Origin: Marinobacterium_A aestuariivivens
GTDB lineage: Bacteria; Pseudomonadota; Gammaproteobacteria; Pseudomonadales; Balneatricaceae
DNA: 64,000 bases
Assembly: GCF_042661465.1 (NCBI RefSeq)
Contig: NZ_JBHSWE010000001.1
Span: 2,356,001-2,420,000, forward strand
Reading direction: 5' to 3'
The translations under genes and the position numbers were made by a program. Each line of letters opens with the position of its first letter. The stretch's first letter is position 1. Positions 20,537-31,122 of this stretch are shown here, piece after piece. A model generated the notes under the pieces. The model saw only the letters and a program-made list of their open reading frames with translations. It was not told the origin of the DNA and did not search any database.

Positions 20537-21307
20537 TTATTTGGCCAGTGCGGCTTTCTGAGCCTCGATCAGCTGGCGGATTCCCTTGCGGGCCAGGTCC
20601 AGCATCGCATTGAGCTCGTCCTGGGTATAGGGCTCGCCCTCGGCGGTGCCCTGTACTTCGATAAAACCGTCGTTTTCCGTCATGATGACGTTCATGTCGG
20701 TATGGGCCCTGGAGTCCTCGGCGTAGTCGAGATCCAGTACCGGGTGGCCCTCGTAGATGCCGACCGATACCGCCGCCAGCATATGCTTGACCGGGTCGCC
20801 CTTCATGGCCCCGTGCTTGTCCTTCTTCAGCACATTGATGGCATCCTGCAACGCGACGTAGGCCCCGGTGATGGCCGCGGTGCGGGTGCCGCCATCGGCC
20901 TGCAGCACGTCGCAGTCGATGGTGATGGTGTTTTCACCAAGCTTGTTCAGGTTCAGGGCGGCGCGCAGAGAGCGGCCGATCAGACGCTGGATCTCGACGG
21001 TGCGTCCGCCCTGCTTGCCGCGGGCCGCTTCGCGGTCGGTGCGGGTATTGGTGGAGCGGGGCAGCATGCCGTATTCGGCCGTAACCCAGCCCTGGCCGCT
21101 GCCACGCAGGAAGCGCGGCACACCACGGTCGACGGAGGCGGTACAGAGCACCTTGGTATCGCCGAATTCGACCAGTACCGAACCTTCCGCATGTTTGGTG
21201 AAGTTGCGCGTAATCCTGATCTCGCGCATCTGGTCCGGCTGACGCCCGCTCGGACGCAGCTTTTTAAGTCCCAGGTTCTGCAGCTGTTCGGAGATGCTCG
21301 AACTCAT
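20537..21307 (-). CDS. rph: Ribonuclease PH
   Basis: Phosphate-dependent 3'-5' exoribonuclease that trims tRNA precursors. It matches E. coli Rph over the full core: NFTKHAEGSVLVEFGDTKVLCTASV, RFLRGSGQGWVTAEYGMLPRST, GKQGGRTVEIQRLIGRSLRAA and CDVLQADGGTRTAAITGAYVAL. The phosphate-binding Arg and catalytic Asp region are intact. The protein has about 16 extra residues (MSSSISEQLQNLGLKK) before the RPSGRQ that normally follows the initiator Met. Either the start is at 21307 or a downstream non-ATG codon is used. It is divergent from yicC. Confidence 0.96.
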   Translation of the reverse strand: MSSSISEQLQNLGLKKLRPSGRQPDQMREIRITRNFTKHAEGSVLVEFGDTKVLCTASVDRGVPRFLRGSGQGWVTAEYGMLPRSTNTRTDREAARGKQGGRTVEIQRLIGRSLRAALNLNKLGENTITIDCDVLQADGGTRTAAITGAYVALQDAINVLKKDKHGAMKGDPVKHMLAAVSVGIYEGHPVLDLDYAEDSRAHTDMNVIMTENDGFIEVQGTAEGEPYTQDELNAMLDLARKGIRQLIEAQKAALAK

Positions 21308-21578
21308 CGTCGTCTTGTACCTTTATCTTTGGGGAGCCCGGCGGTGCAGGGCAGCCTGTCGGACTTAACACGGATCTACTGCGGCGAAGCCGATTTTGGT
21401 CTTTTTTTGTTCTCTTTTTCATTAAATAGAACCACTATTCGCTTTAAAAGAGCTCAAAAACCGTCTCAAAACGGACTTCACCTCGCTACGATCGGTCAAG
21501 CTCCGCCAGGCTGCCAGATATCGGCCGGGCTGTTAGAATGGCTTTCCGAACAGCCAATTCTAATCGAGATCGGACGAC

Positions 21579-22442
21579 ATGACACGCAGTATGACGGCCT
21601 TCACCCGCCAGGAGACCCAGAGCGACTGGGGCAGCCTGGTCTGGGAAATTCGCTCGGTAAACCATCGATATCTGGAACCCCACCTGCGCCTGCCGGAGAG
21701 CCTGCGTGAACTCGAGGGCGCGCTACGCGAACAGCTGCGCAAATCCCTCAGCCGCGGCAAGGTCGAGTGTACCCTGCGTTTCGTACCGGAGACCCAGCAG
21801 CAGACCCTCAGTGTCGACCGGGATTTTGCCGCGCAGCTGATCGCGGCGGCTCAGGACCTGCGCACGCTGATGACCGACAGCCAGCCGCTGAACCCGCTGG
21901 AAGTCCTGCGCTGGCCCGGTGTCATGCGTGAAAGCGAACTCGATATGGAGGCTGTGAAAAAAGCCTCGCTGGCGCTGTTCAGCCAGGCGCTGAAGGATCT
22001 GGCCGAAGGCCGCAGCCGGGAGGGCGCGGAGCTGGCCCAGCTGATCGAAATGCGGCTCGACGGCATCGAACAGGTCGTCGCCCAGGTTCGCAAGCGCCTG
22101 CCCGAAATCCTCCAGGCCCAGCGCGACAACCTGCGCAGCCGCCTGGCCGAACTGCAGGAAGAGCTGGACGAAAACCGCCTCGAGCAGGAAATCGCCCTGC
22201 TGGCCCAGAAAGCCGACGTTGACGAGGAGCTGGACCGCCTCGGCACCCATGTCCAGGAAGTGCGTCGCGTACTGAAGCAGAAGGACCCGATCGGCCGCCG
22301 CCTCGACTTCCTGATGCAGGAACTCAACCGCGAAGCCAACACCCTGTCGTCGAAATCCATCGTCGCCGACACCACCCAGTGCGCCGTCGAACTGAAGGTG
22401 CTGATCGAGCAGATGCGGGAACAAATTCAAAATATCGAGTAA
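21579..22442 (+). CDS. yicC: YicC family endoribonuclease
   Basis: 287 residues, typical YicC/YloC length. It starts MTRSMTAFTRQE and contains IRSVNHRYLEPHLRLPESLRELE, the long central helical region, and the conserved C-terminal block with RLDFLMQELNREANTLSSKS followed by VELKVLIEQMREQIQN. E. coli YicC is a hexameric endoribonuclease acting on small RNAs. In gammaproteobacteria gmk usually follows yicC; here a defence island starts 138 bases downstream instead, so this is a likely island boundary. Confidence 0.95.
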   Translation: MTRSMTAFTRQETQSDWGSLVWEIRSVNHRYLEPHLRLPESLRELEGALREQLRKSLSRGKVECTLRFVPETQQQTLSVDRDFAAQLIAAAQDLRTLMTDSQPLNPLEVLRWPGVMRESELDMEAVKKASLALFSQALKDLAEGRSREGAELAQLIEMRLDGIEQVVAQVRKRLPEILQAQRDNLRSRLAELQEELDENRLEQEIALLAQKADVDEELDRLGTHVQEVRRVLKQKDPIGRRLDFLMQELNREANTLSSKSIVADTTQCAVELKVLIEQMREQIQNIE

Positions 22443-22580
22443 AGCTTCTCGGAGCACTGGGTTCAGCGTTGTCACGCTGACCAGCAAGAGGGGTTTAACG
22501 ACGATCGACCCTGAGCGCATCCATCAAGGGATGATCGGTAACGATGCGCTAAGCTTCCCTGAACGGCCGGAGAGGGACCC

Positions 22581-25500
22581 ATGGCGGAACGAAGCAACTT
22601 CGAGTTCCTTGGTGAACACGACCCCATCTTTTTGCAGCTGGCATCGGTAGCTGAGCGCGCCTTTGCCAGTGATCCGAATACTACGCTGATCAAGCTGCGC
22701 CAGCTCGGCGAGGCGCTCGCCCAGGATCTGGCCGTACGCAGCGGTATCGAGCTCGACGAGAAGACGACCCAGGCCGATCTGCTGTTCAGGCTCGGTCGCG
22801 AGATACGACTCGAGCCCGCCATTCGCGATCTGTTCCACACACTACGCAAGGAAGGTAACCGGGCGACGCACGAGTTTCGGACGCAGCACCGGGAGGCGAT
22901 ACAGGGACTGCAGGTGGCCCGGGCGCTGGCGATCTGGTTTCACCAGTCGTTTGGCAAGGCGGGAACAAGCTTCAAGCCAGGCCCCTTCGTGCCACCCGAG
23001 GATCCCAGCGGCCAGCTACGCGACCTCCAGAATCAGATTGATCAGTTGCGTGCGCAGCTGCAGGGCGCCAGCGAGCAACTGGAAAGCCACCAGCAGGAAG
23101 CTGAGAAACAGCAGCAGCTGGCGGAGCTGATAGCCCGCGAGAAAGAAGAGTATGCCGTACTGGCCGAGCAGATGGATGCCGAGGCCCGGACTTACGAGCA
23201 GATCGCGCTTGAGCATGAGCAGATGCTGGAGCAGCAGCGTAACGAGTTCGAAAGGCGTCTGAAGGCGCTGCAGGATGAGCTGCTGGCCCATAAGGAAAAG
23301 GCGAAGGAAGCTCAGCAGGCAGTCAGCCATTCCACCCGGAAGGCCGCCGCGCAGTTCACGCCAAACGAAGAGCTGACCCGCATCCTTATCGACCAGCAAC
23401 TCATCGATGCCGGCTGGGAAGCTGACTCCGAGGAACTGACTTACCAAAAAGGCGCCCGTCCGGAAAAAGGCACGAACCGGGCTATTGCCGAGTGGCCGAC
23501 GGTGGGTCGCCAGGCGGCAGACTATGTCCTGTTCGCCGGTCTTATTCCTGTTGCCATCGTCGAGGCGAAACGCGAGAACACCAATGTAGCTGGGAAGATT
23601 CCGCAGGCGGAACGCTACTCCAGGGGATTCGAGCCTGTGGTGGGAATGGAACCTGCTTGGGAATTGGAGGGGCGCAGTGAGGCCTGGTCCGGCGCGGAAT
23701 CGACGCCGTTCAAGGTACCCTTTGTCTATTCGTGCAATGGTCGGCCCTTCGTGAAACAACTGGCCGAGCAGTCCGGTACCTGGTTTCGCGATGTGCGCCA
23801 CCCCAGCAACACCGCCAAGGCGCTGCATGACTTTCACAGTCCCGAAGGATTGATGGACCGCCTCAAGCGCAGCAGGAGCGACGCCGAAGCGAAATTGAAG
23901 CAGGAAGGGTTCGCCTATCTGAAGGTACGAGACTACCAGCAGAGAGCGATAGAGGCGGTCGAGGCTGCACTGGAAGGCGATCAGCAGAATTGCTTGCTGG
24001 CGATGGCGACCGGTACCGGCAAGACTCGCACAATCATCGGGCTGATGTATCGCTTCCTGAAGACGGAGCGCTTTCGCCGCATCCTGTTCCTGGTTGACCG
24101 TACCGCGTTGGGCCAGCAGGCGATCGATGCCTTCAATGAAGCGCCTCTGGAGCAGAACCAGACCCTGTCGAAGATCTATAACGTCGCAGAGTTAGGCGAC
24201 ATGGCCGCCGAAGCCGAAACCCGCATTCAGGTCGCGACGGTACAGGCGATGGTCAAGCGCATCTTTCAGTCTGACACCCCGCCTAGCGTCGATGCCTTTG
24301 ACTGCATCATCATTGACGAGGCCCATCGGGGCTACACACTGGATCAGGAGATGACCGAGGGTGAACTGGCCAATCGTGATACCAGCCAGTACCTGTCCAG
24401 CTACCGCCGCGTGCTCGACTATTTCGATGCGATCAAGGTTGGACTCACGGCCACCCCGGCGAAACACACCACCGAAATATTCGGCAAGCCGGTCTACACG
24501 TACTCCTATCGTGAAGCTGTGGCCGACGACTGGCTGATCGACCATGAGCCGCCAATCCGTTACGAAACCCTGCTAAGCCGCCACGGCATCCACTTCGACC
24601 AGGGCGAGCAGGTCAGCGCAATCAACATCCATACCGGCGAGGTACAGCTGGCCGAGCTTGAAGATGAGCTGGACTTCGAAGTCGAGGCCTTCAACCGCAG
24701 AGTGATCAGTGAACCGTTCAATGAGGTCATCTGCAAGCAACTGGCGCAGGAACTCGACCCCACGGGCGACGAGAAAACCATGATCTTCTGCGCCACCGAC
24801 CTGCATGCGGATATGGTGAAACGGCTGCTTGATGCCGCCTTCAGCGAGCTCTGGGGTGACGATTACAACGAGGCGGCGGTCAAGAAGATCACAGGCGCCA
24901 GCGACAAGGTGGATCAATTGATCCGCCAGTACAAAAACGAGCGCTATCCCAATATCGCCATCACCGTTGACCTGCTTACTACCGGCATCGACGTGCCGCC
25001 GATCTGTCATCTGGTGTTTTTGCGCCGGGTGCGTTCGCGCATTCTCTATGAACAGATGATCGGGCGGGCAACTCGGCGCTGCGACGAGATCGGCAAGACG
25101 GTATTCAAGATCTACGATCCGGTCGATATCTATGCCGCGCTCGAAGATGTGACCAGCATGAAACCACTGGTAAAGGACCCGAATATCACCATCGAACAGC
25201 TGGTGGATGAGCTAACGGATCCTGAGCGTCTCTCACAGGGGTTAGGTTCGCCGGGAAACAGTCCCGACGGCAGCCATGCCCATGATGTCCTCGATGCCCT
25301 CAGTCAAAAGGTGATGCGTGTCCTGCGCAAGGCCAGTAACCGGGCCGAGACACGGCCGGAGGTCAGGCAGAAACTGGACGAGCTGGAACAACTTTGGGGC
25401 GTGGCGCCGGACGAACTCCACCAGCATCTGCACAAGATCGGCCCACAGGATGCTGCCGACTTTATCCAACGCCATCAGGGCTTGCTGAACCAGCTTGCAG

Positions 25501-26099
25501 AGGTTAATCAGTTGCTGGGCAGCGAACGTTATCCGCTGATCTCGGAGCATGACGACGAGCTGTTGGTCAGGGAACAAAGCTATGGCGAATACGGGAAGCC
25601 GGCGGACTATCTGCAGAGCTTCAACGACTTCATTCGCAGCCAGCTTAACCAGTCCGTGGCTCTGGGCGTGGTCGTCAACAAGCCAAAGGATCTGACCCGC
25701 GAGCAGCTGAAGGAGGTGCGTCTGTTGCTGGATCAGCACGGCTACTCGGAGGCCGGTCTGCAGAGCGCCTGGCGCAATGAAACCAATCAGGAGATTGCTG
25801 CTACCATAGTCGGCCACATCCGTCGGGCGGCCCTGGGCGAAGCGCTGGTACCTTTCGAACAGCGCGTCGCCCATGCTATGCAACGGATCTACGAGCAGCA
25901 CTCCTGGACCCAGGTACAGCGTAAGTGGCTGGACCGGTTGGCCAAGCAGTTGACGCACGAGGTGGTTATCGACCAGCAGTTCGTTAACCGGGCCTTTGCC
26001 ACCGATGGCGGTGCCAAGGGGCTTGATAAGCGGTTGGGCGGTCAACTCGAGACAGTGATGCACGAATTGGCTGACCAGCTGTGGGAAGAAGCAGGCTAA
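22581..26099 (+). CDS. hsdR: Type I restriction enzyme, R subunit (HsdR, EcoEI type)
   Basis: 1172 residues. The N-terminal helical domain (about 1-115, DUF4145-like) is followed by a Gln/Glu-rich coiled coil (about 150-255). Next come an HsdR nuclease domain with ADYVLFAGLIPVAIVEAKRE, whose E328-A-K330 forms the PD-(D/E)xK end, and an SF2 helicase motor. Walker A is ATGTGKT (about 476), motif II IIDEAHRG (about 579), motif III GLTATP and motif VI QMIGRATRRCD. A C-terminal EcoEI-type helical domain closes the protein. A GGAGAGGG site precedes the ATG. It translocates and cuts unmodified DNA in complex with HsdM and HsdS, but its partners lie 10 kb downstream, after seven other genes. Confidence 0.95.
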   Translation: MAERSNFEFLGEHDPIFLQLASVAERAFASDPNTTLIKLRQLGEALAQDLAVRSGIELDEKTTQADLLFRLGREIRLEPAIRDLFHTLRKEGNRATHEFRTQHREAIQGLQVARALAIWFHQSFGKAGTSFKPGPFVPPEDPSGQLRDLQNQIDQLRAQLQGASEQLESHQQEAEKQQQLAELIAREKEEYAVLAEQMDAEARTYEQIALEHEQMLEQQRNEFERRLKALQDELLAHKEKAKEAQQAVSHSTRKAAAQFTPNEELTRILIDQQLIDAGWEADSEELTYQKGARPEKGTNRAIAEWPTVGRQAADYVLFAGLIPVAIVEAKRENTNVAGKIPQAERYSRGFEPVVGMEPAWELEGRSEAWSGAESTPFKVPFVYSCNGRPFVKQLAEQSGTWFRDVRHPSNTAKALHDFHSPEGLMDRLKRSRSDAEAKLKQEGFAYLKVRDYQQRAIEAVEAALEGDQQNCLLAMATGTGKTRTIIGLMYRFLKTERFRRILFLVDRTALGQQAIDAFNEAPLEQNQTLSKIYNVAELGDMAAEAETRIQVATVQAMVKRIFQSDTPPSVDAFDCIIIDEAHRGYTLDQEMTEGELANRDTSQYLSSYRRVLDYFDAIKVGLTATPAKHTTEIFGKPVYTYSYREAVADDWLIDHEPPIRYETLLSRHGIHFDQGEQVSAINIHTGEVQLAELEDELDFEVEAFNRRVISEPFNEVICKQLAQELDPTGDEKTMIFCATDLHADMVKRLLDAAFSELWGDDYNEAAVKKITGASDKVDQLIRQYKNERYPNIAITVDLLTTGIDVPPICHLVFLRRVRSRILYEQMIGRATRRCDEIGKTVFKIYDPVDIYAALEDVTSMKPLVKDPNITIEQLVDELTDPERLSQGLGSPGNSPDGSHAHDVLDALSQKVMRVLRKASNRAETRPEVRQKLDELEQLWGVAPDELHQHLHKIGPQDAADFIQRHQGLLNQLAEVNQLLGSERYPLISEHDDELLVREQSYGEYGKPADYLQSFNDFIRSQLNQSVALGVVVNKPKDLTREQLKEVRLLLDQHGYSEAGLQSAWRNETNQEIAATIVGHIRRAALGEALVPFEQRVAHAMQRIYEQHSWTQVQRKWLDRLAKQLTHEVVIDQQFVNRAFATDGGAKGLDKRLGGQLETVMHELADQLWEEAG

Positions 26100-26156
26100 T
26101 CCACCGCTCGGCAGAAGTATCACGAAATTGAAAACATTACAGGGAGTTTGGTGCGT

Positions 26157-27750
26157 ATGGAATTCGCTACTCAGCTGGAACTGAACGTCAGGGCGGGTGC
26201 GCCCATTGTCCAGATCATCAGTTACGAAACGCTAAGAATCCAGGCCTGCTGCCAGCGTGTCGCAGGCTCCTTAGGGTACGAGTTCTATATCTGGAATCGC
26301 ACTCAGGGCCTGCGTCATTGCAAGAGCAGCTCACAGTCAACTGAAGATTACCGTCAGCCCCATGAGATATTCGAGTGGCTGGATGAGCAGGTGCAGCAAC
26401 AAGAGAAGGTTCTGCTGCTGCTGGAGGATTTCCATCCTGATCTGGCGGATAACCAACTTGAAACCATAAGCCGTCTGCGCAACTTTGCTATCTCGGTCGC
26501 GAAGCGGAAGTGCAGGACTGCTGCATCGTCATCTCACAGCCCGTGCCGGTTCTGCCGCCGGAACTGGAAAAGGAAGTACAGGTGCTGGAAATGCCGTTGC
26601 CGGGCATCGGTGAGCTGAAGCAGATCATGCAGCAGGCACGCCAGCGGTTCGACCTGCCGGAGCGTGAGTACCAGGAGTCTCCCCGTCTGCTCGAAGCCGC
26701 GCTGGGACTGTCGACCAGCGAGGCACAGCTGGCGTTTGCGCGAGCCATTACTGAAAAGGGCCGCCTGACCGAAGCTGAGATTCCGCTGATCGTCGGTGAA
26801 AAGGAGCAGGTGATTCGCAAGAGCGGCCACCTGGAATATTTTCATCCCAAGGCCCGGCTCGATGACATTGGCGGGCTTGATCGTCTCAAGGCCTGGCTGC
26901 AGCGCCGCAATCAGGCATTTTCCGAGGAAGCCCGTGAGTTCGGCCTCGAAGCGCCGCGAGGTGTTCTGCTGTTGGGCCTACCCGGTACCGGTAAAAGTCT
27001 GGCCGCCAAAGCGGTGGCAAATGCCTGGCAGTTGCCATTGCTCCGGCTCGATATGGGCCGCATCTACGGCGGGATTGTCGGACAGTCGGAAGAGAACATG
27101 CGTCGGGCTTTGCACATGGCGGAGACGCTTTCGCCCTGCATCCTCTGGGTCGACGAGATCGAGAAGGCGCTCTCGGGAATGAAGAGTTCCGGCAGCACCG
27201 ATGGCGGCACCACCGCGCGTGTCCTCGGCAGTTTTCTGACCTGGTTGCAGGAGAAGCAAAAGCCAGTTTTCGTGGTCGCTACGGCTAACCATATTGAACA
27301 CCTCCCGCCCGAGTTGCTGCGAAAGGGGCGTGTCGACGAGATCTTCTTCGTGGATCTGCCTGTCGAAGCCGATCGGGTCGAAATTCTCAAGATTCACTTG
27401 CGAGCTCGCGGTCGCCGCGACGAGGATTTCAGCGAAGAAGAGCTCCGAAAACTGGCTCGACAGGCGCAGTGCTTCACCGGCGCCGAGCTGGAGGAGGTCG
27501 TCAAGGAAGCACTGTTTAGAGCGTTCGATGATGGCCGGCAGCTGCGGCAAACGGATCTTGCTGATGCCATTGCAGAGACAACACCGTTGTCGCAGACGAT
27601 GCACGAACTAATCCGTGACACCCGTGATTGGGCCAGGGGCGTGCAATTACAGCCAGCAGCGCAGCTCCTGAAGAACTGCCGGTTAACCCGCAGGGTGCAA
27701 AAGCTCCGCGGCTGCGGCAGGAAGGGGAAAACCCATTCTTGAAAGCCTAG
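26157..27750 (+). CDS. Ycf46-like AAA+ ATPase (two apparent frameshifts)
   Basis: Rejoined, the gene encodes about 530 residues. An N-terminal domain opens MEFATQLELNVRAGAPIVQIISYETLR and contains VLLLLEDFHPDL, resembling an inactive P-loop-like domain. A C-terminal AAA+ domain has Walker A LPGTGKS, Walker B CILWVDEIEKA, sensor VVATANHIEHLPPELLRKGRVDEIFFVDLP and an arginine-finger region. This matches plastid and cyanobacterial Ycf46-type ATPases. Breaks lie near 26505 (one base short, before VQDCCIVIS) and near 27650. With the second corrected, the end reads PRLRQEGENPFLKA and stops at 27750. GTG at 26151 is an alternative start. It begins 57 bases after hsdR. Confidence 0.85.
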
Positions 27751-27769
27751 GGAGAGGGAACTCCGTACG

Positions 27770-30700
27770 ATGGCCAATCCATTTTTCGTAGCACTCGGTG
27801 ACCGGAACGGGACACTGGAAGAAGCTGCCAGCAGGGGGCTGGAGCCTTTTCGGCACTACCTGCAGAACGCGATCAATGCCAGCAGGAACCGACAGGTCAG
27901 CTGTCGATGGAAGCCCCTCGATGCTCAGCAGTGGCGTCTAAGCATTGAGGCGGAGGTTTATCGGGTACATCCGTTCAGCGAGGTGGAGCTGCTGCTCTCC
28001 GAGCCCGGCTGGTATGCAATCACCCGGGATCTCGTAGAAGACATTCCACTGGATGACTCTTTCGCACTCGACCCGGACGACCCTGTCATCGTGGGCAAGG
28101 GGCGGGATCGGCAAAATATCCGCCTGACGGTCGCCGATGTTCGGCAACGTGCGGGGGAGGTCCAGGTACGACTTGGAGAAGGTCTCGATCTCGACCGGAT
28201 TTCCTGGTGCGGTTACGCCTTGGGTGTTCGCAGTCTGGACGTCGCCCTGGATAGCGAGCTGAAGCTCGATATCGATGGACGGACACGTCGCGCCTCTCGG
28301 GTGGAAGGGAGCCGCTACCGCATTGATGGAGCCGTTGAGCCCACCTCTGAACTGACATGCGAGGGCCAGCGGCTGGCCTTTCGTGTGCTCAAGTCGTTCG
28401 ATCCTGCCAGCCTGGGGTCGCCGGACCTGTATCGGCGCGAAGGCGAAAGCTACTTGCTGTTTGCCGAGCGAGAACCAAAGGGCATCCTGGGCCGCGTCGA
28501 GCCCGAAACGCAGCGCTGGTACCAGGGACTAGGGGCTTCCCATTTGTCGGTCGATGGCGCGCCTCTGCAGGAGCAACACTGGAAGTGCGAATCGGTTCCG
28601 GATAAAGGTCGGCTGTACCTGCAACTGACCGCACTGGAGGCGGGGGCTCCCTCATTGCCGGGGCAGGTCTCCCTGACCGCACAGCCAAACGTGACACTTT
28701 CGTGCAACCGGATCGAAAGCCGGGATAAGTGGATTCAACTGATCGAGGACGACGAGGCTGACGATCAGCAGGCAGGACAGTCCAGTCTCGAATACTTCTT
28801 TGGCGACAACATTCGCATACTGGACAGCAAAGCCAAACGCGGCGATGAGGGTTACAGCATTATCAAAGCGCGTCCTGACGAATGCCAGTTGTTGCTACGT
28901 AGAGGAAAGGGCAAGGGCGGGAACAGCGTTTTCCCGACGCAGGATCAGCTGCAGGTTCAGGTCGATACATCTCAGCTGGAGAAACAGAAACAGGCCATAC
29001 AGAGCCTGCAGCGGGATCCCGCATTGGCGCACGCTTCGTTGATTCGGCTATTCGAGCATCGCGAACGCACGCGTTGGCCGGAGGTCGAAGCAGTGCCCGA
29101 GGTCGATATCAATTGGCAGGTACTGACAGACATAACCTTTGACGGCTGTGACCGACAGCGCGAGTTCGTGAGCAAGGCCCTGGCCACACCTGACTTCGCC
29201 ATTCTGGACGGGCCTCCCGGCACCGGTAAAACGACGACGATCCTGGAGCTGATCGTACAACTGGTCCGGCGCGGTCAGCGAGTGTTGCTGAGTGCCTCGA
29301 CCCACGCCGCGATTAACAACGTGCTGGAAAGGATTCAGCGGGATCGCGTGCTGGCAGCAGAGGTGTTTCCGCTGCGGATCGGCGACGAGAACCGCGCAGT
29401 CGGTGTGGAGGCAATGCAGTACGACAACCAGCTCAAAGAACTTCGCGATCAGACCGGGTTCGAAGTGTCGGAACAGCTGCTGGTGGACGCCTCCAATCTG
29501 GTTTGCGGCACCACGATCGGCATTCTGCGGTTGTTCAGGAACCGCGCTCTCGGCCTGGAGGCCGGCGAGCCGCCATTCGACGTTCTGATTGTCGATGAGT
29601 GCAGTAAAACGACCTTTCAGGAGTTCCTGGTGCCCGCGCGATATGCGCGGCGCTGGGTGCTGGTGGGCGACGAGCGCCAACTCTCTCCGTTTGCGGAGCG
29701 CGAACAGATCACGGCCAACCTGGATCAGCTGATGCTGAAACCGGGAAAATCCAAAGAACCGGCGGTACTGCTCGACCCGGCCATTCAAAAGGCATGCTTC
29801 TACCTGCAGGAGTTCCATCCGTACAGGGACAGGCTAATCGTGCCGGTTTCCCTGCCGGTACTGCGGGCTCTTGGTGCAGAGCTGCAGCATCGGGATCCGA
29901 AAGCCCATGAAGAAATTCTGCTGCTGGGGCCAAAACAGCAGGGCGTCAATATGCCGGGCTGCTGGTTAACGCCCGAACGATGCAGCGAAGAGCCTTATCA
30001 CCTGTATGCCCACAATCTGATTTTTATTGAAGAGGGCTTGCTGCCTGAGCTGCGTGATCGCCTGCCGGACGATGCCATCTTACTACACCCGGACTGGCAG
30101 GAGAGCGGGCATGCTTTCCGCCACCGCGCCGGTTGGGCAAACCGGCACCAGTTCCGGCTCCGCGGTCGCGAAGTCCTGAATGATGGTTTCGAGGTACACC
30201 AGAAAGTCAGTGACCGGCTTGGGTCGACCGGTTGGTCGGACGAAGTCTGCTGGCGCCTCGAGCGCGAATACTGGCTGCGCTTTCTCAAGGGGAACAAACA
30301 TGCCTACCTGAAGGAACAGCTGGACAGGCTGCTCCCTAAATCAGTGCAGGCTGACGGTCGCATCTATACGCTCAGGAACATAGCATTTCCGTCCATTCTG
30401 GAGGCGCTGTCGGGTGATGGCCTGGAGAAAAAAGGAAAGATGAGCCCACCACTCTGAACCAGGGCTTTCAGCCAGCTGAGCGTCAGCAGCGCCATTCGAC
30501 CCTAAGCCACCAGCACCGGATGCATCCGGATATTTCACGCTTCCCCCGGGACGAGTTCTACAGCCATGATCGGCGCAACCGCTCGCTGCTGGATGGTAGT
30601 CAGGTCGCCAGTGCCCGAGCCTGGGACTATAACGCGTACCCCAGCCGCAGCCATTGGTTGCACGTTTCGGGCAAGGTTGTGAGGAACCGCAATGAGAAGG

Positions 30701-31122
30701 AGGTCAAGGCGGTTATAGCCGAACTGGACCGATTCTGCGGCTGGGCCGCTAGACAGGACAAAACCTACGATGTCGCCGTGCTGACGTTCTACAAGGGTCA
30801 GGAAAGCGCGCTGCGCGAAGCGTTGCAGAAGCTCCCTGGCAATGCCAAAGCCTACAGTCGCTTCACGTACAAAGGCGTTGCAATCAAACTGGCAACGGTC
30901 GATTTCTTTCAGGGGCAGGAGGCTGACCTTGTCATCCTGTCGATGGTCAACACCCATCGCGACGGCTTTATGGACAGCCCCAACCGTCTTAACGTCAGTA
31001 TCACCCGGGCCCGCTACCAATTGCTGATCGTTGGCGATCGGGACTACTTCGCCAAGCGCTCGCGAACGCAGGAGCTTAAAGCCCTGGCCCAGGCCTGTTC
31101 ATTCCAAGGGACTCACGAATGA
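27770..31122 (+). CDS. Superfamily 1 helicase, UPF1/DNA2-like (one apparent frameshift)
   Basis: About 1115 residues once joined. The first 470 residues form an unrecognised N-terminal region of beta-rich character. Then follow SF1 motifs: Q-like FDGCDRQREFVSKAL, Walker A GPPGTGKTTT (about 481), motif II VDECSKTTF (about 609; DECS in place of DExH/DEAA), motif III VGDERQLSPF, and after a long insertion motifs V-VI in VDFFQGQEADLVILSMVNTH and NRLNVSITRARYQLLIVGD. The frame stops at 30455 but shifting one base at the A-run near 30430 continues as EPTTLNQGFQPAERQQ into the C-terminal part. It starts 20 bases after the ATPase gene; its stop overlaps the next start (ATGA). Possible role: unwinding invader DNA or RNA. 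Confidence 0.88.

Noticed and set aside
20519..21709. A 396-codon plus-strand frame opposite rph
   Set aside because: It runs antisense to intact rph and through its promoter region, with no family features and no ribosome-binding site.
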